Source of the DNA: DATARH01 sp963773625
GTDB taxonomy: Bacteria > Pseudomonadota > Alphaproteobacteria > ATCC43930 > CGMCC-115725
DNA: 64,000 nt
Reading direction: 5' to 3'
Assembly: GCA_963773625.1 (NCBI GenBank)
Contig: CAVZCJ010000011.1
Span: 186,001-250,000 of the forward strand
Position 1 is the first letter of the stretch. Each line of letters opens with the position of its first letter. Below are positions 58,625 through 64,000 of this stretch, one piece after another. The notes beneath the pieces are model-generated. The model did no database searches. It worked only from the letters and a program-made list of their open reading frames with translations, and was not told the DNA's origin. Both the position numbers and the translations under genes were made by a program.

Positions 58625-59428
58625 ATGTCATACGACCCACACGGTCACCAGAACCAAGACCCGACCCAGCTTCAGGCCCAACTCGAGGGCCAGGGCCAGG
58701 GCCAGCTTCAAGGCCAGGGCCAGCTTGAAGGCCAGGGTCAAGGCCAGAGCCAGTCACAGAGCAGCTGGGATGCGAATCTGAACGGCAACGGCAACCTGAA
58801 CGGCAACGGCAACCTGAACGGCAACGGCAATTTCAACGCTGACGCCAATCTTAACGGGAACGCCAATTTCGACGCCAATGGCAACCTGAACACCAATGTC
58901 AACGTGAATTTCGACAGCGCGACCGCCGTCGCCTACGCGGCTGCATCAGCGGTGTCGAACGGCGTTACGCAGGGCGGGCTGATCGATTTCGCCAATACCG
59001 ATCTCGGCCATCTGTCCGGCGGCCTCTTCAACGTCGTCGACAACAACAGCCAGGACGGCCAGTTCAACTTCAACATCGACCAGGTCAATAGCCTGGTGGC
59101 CAATAACTCTCTCGACGGCGTGTCGCTCTCGTATGACGCGGGCAGTTCGGGTGGTTATGACATGCATGGCGATCCCGGCTCGGCGCCTGGCTTCAGCATG
59201 ACCGCGACCATCGGCGGCAGCGACGGCGGTTCAAACGTCAGCGCGGACGCCAATGGGCCCCTCGGCACCGCCGGGACCGCATCGGTCTCCACGGCGCTGA
59301 CCCAGAGCGCGTTCACCCAGAACATCGTGATGGGTGCGAACATTCAGTTCAACAGCCTCACGCTGTCGAACGTCGGTGGAGACTCGACGACCACTGTCGG
59401 CGCCGTCGACCACATGCATCACGCGTAG
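58625..59428 (+). CDS. Gln/Asn-rich repeat protein, candidate type I secretion substrate
   Basis: A 267-residue protein without a signal peptide. Residues about 15-50 are Gln-Gly repeats (GQGQGQLQGQGQLEGQGQGQ), residues about 52-95 are Asn-rich (NLNGNGNLNGNGNLNGNG, with an exact 18-base DNA repeat unit at 58781-58834). The rest is a Ser/Gly/Asn/Asp-rich beta-type region ending with QNIVMGANIQFNSLTLSN and GAVDHMHHA. No Cys is present. GGAG precedes the ATG. Absence of a Sec signal, low complexity, and the ABC exporter two genes downstream point to type I secretion; an amyloid-like matrix role is possible but unproven. There is no RTX (GGxGxD) array. Confidence 0.75.
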   Translation: MSYDPHGHQNQDPTQLQAQLEGQGQGQLQGQGQLEGQGQGQSQSQSSWDANLNGNGNLNGNGNLNGNGNFNADANLNGNANFDANGNLNTNVNVNFDSATAVAYAAASAVSNGVTQGGLIDFANTDLGHLSGGLFNVVDNNSQDGQFNFNIDQVNSLVANNSLDGVSLSYDAGSSGGYDMHGDPGSAPGFSMTATIGGSDGGSNVSADANGPLGTAGTASVSTALTQSAFTQNIVMGANIQFNSLTLSNVGGDSTTTVGAVDHMHHA

Positions 59429-59604
59429 AGCTCAAGAAGGTTCGGCCCGCGCGGTTTGCTGCCGCGCGGGCCGTCTCCCTTCGATAGAAGAAACTCCAAG
59501 AGAAAACTTAAACATCGTTGAAGAACGGGCGCGAGCCCCGGGCCACTAGCGATGACGGCTGAAGCGCCTTACGCCCCGTTCGTCGATAGAAGGACATACG
59601 CCGC

Positions 59605-61548
59605 ATGCCCCCAAGCGGTGTTGCAGAGATCATTACCTATTTTGCCGGCCATATGCATCTAACCGATGACGTGGTCCGGCTGCGGGATGTCTACATATAC
59701 CCCGCGTCCGAAGGTGCGGTCGGCCACGATCCGACCGAAGGCATCCACCTGACCTCGGTGCCGATCGCCGCCGCTCCGGTGTCCCAGCCGTCGCCTTTCT
59801 TCAACATACCCGTGGGACCCAACCAATTGCTCGGTGCCCGGGGCTCGCCACATCACGCTGCGCCAGCGCATCACGATCCTGTCGGGCACATCAACCAATT
59901 CGTGCCCGATGCGGCGCAGTACAATCCGTTTCAGCTTGACCCCACGATTCAAATCGCGGTCACGACGACCTCGGCCGACATTCCGCCGCCGCAAGACGTG
60001 ATGGTCAATGTCCTTCAGGTCAACGGCCTGAGCGCCGTAGAGTTTCTCGGCGTCAACCCGAATGGTCCCGGCGCTTTTCTCGCCGATCACGCGCCGACCC
60101 AGATCGAACACATGATGGCGGTGGCCGACGGCTTGATTCCCGACGGATTTGGCGCGCTCGAAGGCAACCAGACCGACAGCGTCTCGCTGATCTCAACCAA
60201 CACCGACGCCCTCGCGCTCGTCGGCGGACACGACGCGGCCCTCGCCAACGGCTCAGCCACCCAGCACACCCTCGCGCTCGGCGAGTACGTCAACGGGGTT
60301 TTTGACCCGAATTACGGCACCCCCGACCCGGCGGCCCCGGTGTCTAACGTGTCCACGTCGCTTCCCGCGGTGATGGGCAATATCAATACCGGTCTGAGCG
60401 TCGTCGCCGGGAGCAATATACAGATCAACGAAGGCGGCATCGTTAGCGACAATGCCGAACATTCGACGCTGATGGTGCTTGGAGATTATTACAGCACCAA
60501 CGCGATCATTCAGACGAATATCCTGCACGATATCGATAACATCGCCACCGCGGGGCCGCCAAGCCTGGCCAATATTACTACAGGGGGCGACCAGCTAAAT
60601 AACCTGGCGAGCTTCTATCAGCAGGAAATCGGATCGACCAATATCTCCGGCGCAGGCAATTCGAGCTGGCACGTCAATGTCGTCAACGGAAACTTCTACG
60701 ACGTCAATATCGTATCGCAGACAAATGTGCTGAACGGCGGGACCGCAAGCTTTCAGACGACGCAATCGACGTTCTATCAGGCGATCACCGGCGGCAATCA
60801 ACAGATCAACGGGACGCTCGTCGACGCGACCGGTCACCCTTACGACCTGATCATCGTCGATGGAAGCTACTACAACGCGAATATTATCTATCAGAACAAC
60901 GTCGTCTTAAACGACGACGTCGTGAAGGCAACGTTGAGCGGGGGCAATGCCACCGGTTCAGCGGTTTCGACCGGCGGCAATAACCTGACCAATGAGGCCA
61001 GCATCGTCAATTATGGCGGCAACCACTTTGCCAGCCTTACGGGACAACTCGCCGCTCATGCTCAAAGCGCGGGGAACGGAACGTTCGACCCGCTCGTAGC
61101 TCACGCGGCTGCGGGAGCTGGGGGCGGTCATCTCAACGTCCTGGTCGTGACCGGCGGCTTCTACGACATCAATATCGTCGCGCAGACCAATGTTCTCTCC
61201 AACTCCAACCTAATCATGCAGATGATGCACGGCGGCGCACCGGGCACGACTGCCAGCGAAACCATTTCGACCGGCGCCAATCAGGCGTTCAACCTGGCGC
61301 AAATCATCGACGTCGGCACGAGCGGGACGCAATTCGTCGCGGGACAGCATTATTCGGACACCTTGCTCCTGCAGGCCAACATCGTGACTCAGGAAGCAAC
61401 GGTCACGACTGCCGACCCGCAAGCGCTGGCCCAAGAGGTCGTCGCCTTTGTCGGAGACGACGCGTCTACGGCGCTGTCCGTGCCTGGAGACGCGCTCGGG
61501 ACCGGCGGCGACGTGCACCACGATGTGATGGGCAGCATCCTCACGTAA
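59605..61548 (+). CDS. Large repeat protein, candidate type I secretion substrate
   Basis: A 647-residue acidic protein, Cys-free and without a signal peptide. After an N-terminal region (TYFAGHMHLTDDVVRLRDVY) and a His/Pro-rich stretch, residues about 260-620 contain a bipartite repeat: motif A such as STGGNNLTNEASIVNYGG or TTGGDQLNNLASFYQQ, followed by motif B such as VNGNFYDVNIVSQTNVLNG, LGDYYSTNAIIQTNILHD and VTGGFYDINIVAQTNVLSNS. I count five A and four clear B motifs plus a degenerate B. The regular hydrophobic pattern suggests stacked beta strands. The end DVHHDVMGSILT resembles a type I signal region in its position. It lies 176 bases after the smaller repeat protein and 69 before the exporter. 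No known domain is recognised. Confidence 0.8.
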   Translation: MPPSGVAEIITYFAGHMHLTDDVVRLRDVYIYPASEGAVGHDPTEGIHLTSVPIAAAPVSQPSPFFNIPVGPNQLLGARGSPHHAAPAHHDPVGHINQFVPDAAQYNPFQLDPTIQIAVTTTSADIPPPQDVMVNVLQVNGLSAVEFLGVNPNGPGAFLADHAPTQIEHMMAVADGLIPDGFGALEGNQTDSVSLISTNTDALALVGGHDAALANGSATQHTLALGEYVNGVFDPNYGTPDPAAPVSNVSTSLPAVMGNINTGLSVVAGSNIQINEGGIVSDNAEHSTLMVLGDYYSTNAIIQTNILHDIDNIATAGPPSLANITTGGDQLNNLASFYQQEIGSTNISGAGNSSWHVNVVNGNFYDVNIVSQTNVLNGGTASFQTTQSTFYQAITGGNQQINGTLVDATGHPYDLIIVDGSYYNANIIYQNNVVLNDDVVKATLSGGNATGSAVSTGGNNLTNEASIVNYGGNHFASLTGQLAAHAQSAGNGTFDPLVAHAAAGAGGGHLNVLVVTGGFYDINIVAQTNVLSNSNLIMQMMHGGAPGTTASETISTGANQAFNLAQIIDVGTSGTQFVAGQHYSDTLLLQANIVTQEATVTTADPQALAQEVVAFVGDDASTALSVPGDALGTGGDVHHDVMGSILT

Positions 61549-61617
61549 TCGCCTAGGCGAACGGGGACGATTGCCAACCCAATTTTGGATGAACAGGAAA
61601 GGATTAGGGGCGACTTC

Positions 61618-63555
61618 ATGAAGAGTATCAACGGCAAAACGCCCTCGCGTCCGGACCAGCCCGAGGGGCCCGAGCGCGCCACCAGCGCGGCGCGATTGGA
61701 GAATACCGGGCCTACGGAAGAGATCGCGCAGCCGGGCGCCGCCTTACAGGAGGCCGAGCCGGTCCCGCCCGCGCCAGAAACCGAAGCGCCTGCCGCGGAT
61801 CGCGGCCCGCAAATGCAGGCCCGGACGTTCGACCAGGATTTTCGTCAGGTTCTAACAAAGGGACTTACACAAAGCCGACGCAGCCTTGGCGCGGTGGCTA
61901 TCTTCTCCTTGTGGGTGAACCTCCTGATTCTGGGCGTACCGGTTTACCTGTTCAATATTTCCGACCGCGTGCTGACCAGCCGAAGCGAGGATACGCTGCT
62001 GATGCTGACCACCGTCATCATCGGCGCAATCCTGGCGCACGTCATACTCGACATGGTTCGGCGCTTCTTGCTGATGCGCGTCGCGGTCGACGTGGAAACA
62101 CGGCTCGGACCGCCGGTGGTAAGCGCCGCGGCGCATGCGTCGCAGAATGGATCGAGCCGTGAGTTCCAAGTGCTCGGCGACCTGCAGCAGGTGCGAAATT
62201 TTATAACCGGGCCGGTCCTGCTTACGATGCTCGACGCGCCAGTGGCCCCATTTTACTTGCTGACAGTCTTCCTCATTCATCCCGATCTTGGTTGGATCGT
62301 TTCGGTGACTGGCGGGCTGCTGCTGATCTTCGCTGCGGTCAACCAGAAGCTGACGGCATTGCCCTTTGCAAGAGCGACTGCGTTCATGAGCCGCGCCAAC
62401 CTTCAGGCCGACGCGATGGCACGCAATAGCGGCGTGATGAATGCCATGGGCATGGTCCCCGAAGGGGTGCTCCTGTGGGGTCGTGAGACCGTCGAATTGC
62501 TCAAGGCGCAGGTGTCAGCGCAGAATCGCAATACGGTGATCTCCGGCCTCTCCAAATTTGTTCGGTTGTGCACACAAATCGGCATCCTCGGATGGGGAGC
62601 CCATCTCGCGCTTGATGGCAGATTGACCGGCGGAATGATGATTGCCGCCTCGATCGTCGGCAGCCGCGCGCTCGCCCCGATCGAAGGGACGATCGACGGC
62701 TGGCGCAGCTTTGTCGGGGCGCGGTCGGCCTATGCGCGCGTCAGGGCGCTACTGCAGAATTCCGCGCTCAACCTGAACCGGCTTCGCGTGCCAAGGCCCA
62801 CGGGGCGGGTATCTGTGGAGCGCATCCTTTACGTGCCGCCTCCCGACAAGCGGGTGATCCTCAACGGTGTGAGCTTCCACCTCGAACCGGGCGAGTCGCT
62901 CGCAATTGTTGGCGCGTCGGGCAGCGGAAAATCCACGCTGGCTCGCATGTTGGTCGGATCTATCGGTCCCACTGCCGGTACCGTGCGGCTCGATACGATG
63001 GATCTGCGCAACTGGGATCCGCTGCAACTCGGCGAAAATGTCGGCTACTTGCCGCAGGATGTTCAGCTCTTCCCGGCATCGATCAAAGCCAACATCGCGC
63101 GCATGCGCGCCGATGCGAGCGACGAGCTTATCTTCGAGGCGGCGGAAATGGCCGAAGTCCACGAGCTTATTTCGAGCTTCCCGCAGGGTTACGAGACCGT
63201 CGTGCAAATGGACGGCAGTCCGCTGTCAGGCGGACAAAAGCAGCGCGTTGCGCTCGCTCGCGCGTTCTTCAACAATCCGCGCCTCGTCGTGCTCGACGAG
63301 CCCAACTCGAACCTAGACTCGCCGGGAGAAGCTGCGCTCGCCGGGGCGCTGCTGCGTGCCAAGAAAAAAGGCATCACCGTCGTGACCATTACTCAGCGTA
63401 CGACCCTCCTCACCAGCGTGGACAAGATCATCCTGCTGAAGGCCGGGTCGGTGCAGGCAATCGGGACCAGGGACGAAATACTCCCCGCGCTGACCGGCCG
63501 CGGCGTTCCGGCGACACAGCCGTCATTGGCGGCGGAGGCCCGGCTCGACGCCTGA
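61618..63555 (+). CDS. Type I secretion ABC transporter (PrtD/LapB-like permease-ATPase)
   Basis: A 645-residue exporter. Residues about 1-85 are a disordered Pro/Glu-rich lead. The membrane domain (residues about 95-350) includes LGAVAIFSLWVNLLILGVPV and the family motif SDRVLTSRSEDTLLMLT. The ATPase has Walker A IVGASGSGKSTLARMLVG, Q-loop GYLPQDVQLFPASIKANIAR, signature SPLSGGQKQRVALARAF and Walker B RLVVLDEPNSNLD, and there is no peptidase C39 domain, as expected for exporters of leaderless C-signal proteins. The start at 61618 has an AGGGG site; a TTG 33 bases earlier is the alternative. It would work with the HlyD-type adaptor downstream and an outer-membrane TolC channel not seen here. 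Confidence 0.92.
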   Translation: MKSINGKTPSRPDQPEGPERATSAARLENTGPTEEIAQPGAALQEAEPVPPAPETEAPAADRGPQMQARTFDQDFRQVLTKGLTQSRRSLGAVAIFSLWVNLLILGVPVYLFNISDRVLTSRSEDTLLMLTTVIIGAILAHVILDMVRRFLLMRVAVDVETRLGPPVVSAAAHASQNGSSREFQVLGDLQQVRNFITGPVLLTMLDAPVAPFYLLTVFLIHPDLGWIVSVTGGLLLIFAAVNQKLTALPFARATAFMSRANLQADAMARNSGVMNAMGMVPEGVLLWGRETVELLKAQVSAQNRNTVISGLSKFVRLCTQIGILGWGAHLALDGRLTGGMMIAASIVGSRALAPIEGTIDGWRSFVGARSAYARVRALLQNSALNLNRLRVPRPTGRVSVERILYVPPPDKRVILNGVSFHLEPGESLAIVGASGSGKSTLARMLVGSIGPTAGTVRLDTMDLRNWDPLQLGENVGYLPQDVQLFPASIKANIARMRADASDELIFEAAEMAEVHELISSFPQGYETVVQMDGSPLSGGQKQRVALARAFFNNPRLVVLDEPNSNLDSPGEAALAGALLRAKKKGITVVTITQRTTLLTSVDKIILLKAGSVQAIGTRDEILPALTGRGVPATQPSLAAEARLDA

Positions 63556-63597
63556 AATCCGACGGTAAGCCGTTGGTTGGTTTTGGAGAAAGTAGCG

Positions 63598-64000
63598 ATG
63601 GCCAGTTTAGTTCAGGCGCACAGTTGGGACTGGGAACTGCCGCGAACGATGCGGAAGTGGACCATTTCCGGCTTCGCCTTCATGGGAATTTCGATCCTCG
63701 GGTTCGGTGTTTGGGCGAATTTCGCGCAAATTTCTGGCGCCGTGGTCACCACCGGCGTGTTCGTGACGACTGGAGAGAACAAGACGATCCAACACCTAGA
63801 GGGCGGGGTGATCCGCGATATCCTCGTCAAAGAGGGAGATATTGTCGAACCCGGCCAAGTTCTCATGAGGCTGGAAGACACGGTAACAAGAGCCGAACTG
63901 CGCCGCCTGACGCTGCGGCACGCCCGCCTGGCCGCCATGCAGGCGCGGCTGGCAGCGGAAATGCAGGATCAGGACGATTTTCAGTTTCCCGATTTCCTTT
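63598..64000 (+). CDS. HlyD-family type I secretion adaptor, 5' part only
   Basis: The periplasmic adaptor that connects the ABC exporter to TolC. Visible are about 134 residues: a short cytoplasmic start (MASLVQAHSWDWELPRTMRK), one membrane helix (FAFMGISILGFGVWANFA), and the typical lipoyl-like start GENKTIQHLEGGVIRDILVK with EGDIVEPGQVLMRLEDT, then the beginning of the coiled-coil hairpin. GGAGAAA precedes the ATG. The rest lies beyond the window. Its place 42 bases after the exporter supports one operon. Confidence 0.92.
   Translation, partial: MASLVQAHSWDWELPRTMRKWTISGFAFMGISILGFGVWANFAQISGAVVTTGVFVTTGENKTIQHLEGGVIRDILVKEGDIVEPGQVLMRLEDTVTRAELRRLTLRHARLAAMQARLAAEMQDQDDFQFPDFL

Noticed and set aside
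59605..61548. RTX (GGxGxD) calcium-binding repeats in the large secreted protein
   Set aside because: Gly and Asn are frequent but the nonapeptide is absent; the repeats follow another pattern.

Overview
The window is GC-rich chromosomal DNA, most probably from an alphaproteobacterium (Hyphomicrobiales or Rhodospirillales type; I cannot name a genus). The evidence is gene order: rpoZ-rsh-acpS-lepB-rnc-era-recO-parC, recG divergent from sdhE-mfd, a glnB-glnA pair with sigma-54 promoters, a bifunctional Rsh, and small genes of a kind common in rhizobia. One tRNA (Cys) and about 65 protein genes are supported; there is no rRNA, CRISPR array, integrase or intact insertion sequence.

Layout. 1-11.1 kb: lipid and degradation genes (acyl-CoA ligase, two acyl-CoA dehydrogenases, a glutathione transferase, an intracellular PHB depolymerase, a PhyH oxygenase, three tandem amidohydrolase paralogues) with one secreted choice-of-anchor-type protein among them. 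11.3-14.2 kb: a partner-switching cluster (GPP34 protein, STAS antagonist, RsbW-like kinase, cNMP-domain/SpoIIE-type phosphatase). 14.2-20.3 kb: mfd, sdhE, recG. 20.3-23.8 kb: Cys-rich secreted protein, GST, methyltransferase, aminotransferase. 23.8-33.3 kb: nitrogen island with glnB-glnA, a PP2C/Ser-Thr kinase fusion, amtB, a porin, and a second glnB-glnA whose glnA is almost identical to the first. Three sigma-54 type promoters sit before glnB1, amtB and glnB2. 33.3-46.2 kb: msrB, parE, csp-infA-rhlE, a Rieske ferredoxin, Fe-alcohol dehydrogenase, tusA-like gene, azoreductase-like protein/ArsR pair, threonine dehydratase, parC, recO. 46.5-52.1 kb: era, rnc, lepB, acpS, rsh, rpoZ. 52.2-64 kb, after tRNA-Cys: an accessory region with an hsp20 micro-operon, one complete and two fragmentary Crp/Fnr regulators, small secreted or unknown genes, a response regulator lacking the usual phospho-acceptor Asp, a HEPN-like protein, and a type I secretion locus (two repeat-rich candidate substrates, PrtD-type ABC transporter, HlyD-type adaptor running off the end).

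Reading-frame breaks affect many genes, including mfd, parE, parC, era and rnc, which cannot all be dead. Several breaks are single-base changes in short homopolymers, so uncorrected sequence errors are the simplest explanation; broken frames are reported as single genes with approximate break positions.

The most interesting parts are the type I secretion locus with an unrecognised bipartite repeat family, the doubled sigma-54-driven glnB-glnA locus with a sharply bounded glnA duplication, and the GPP34/partner-switching association.
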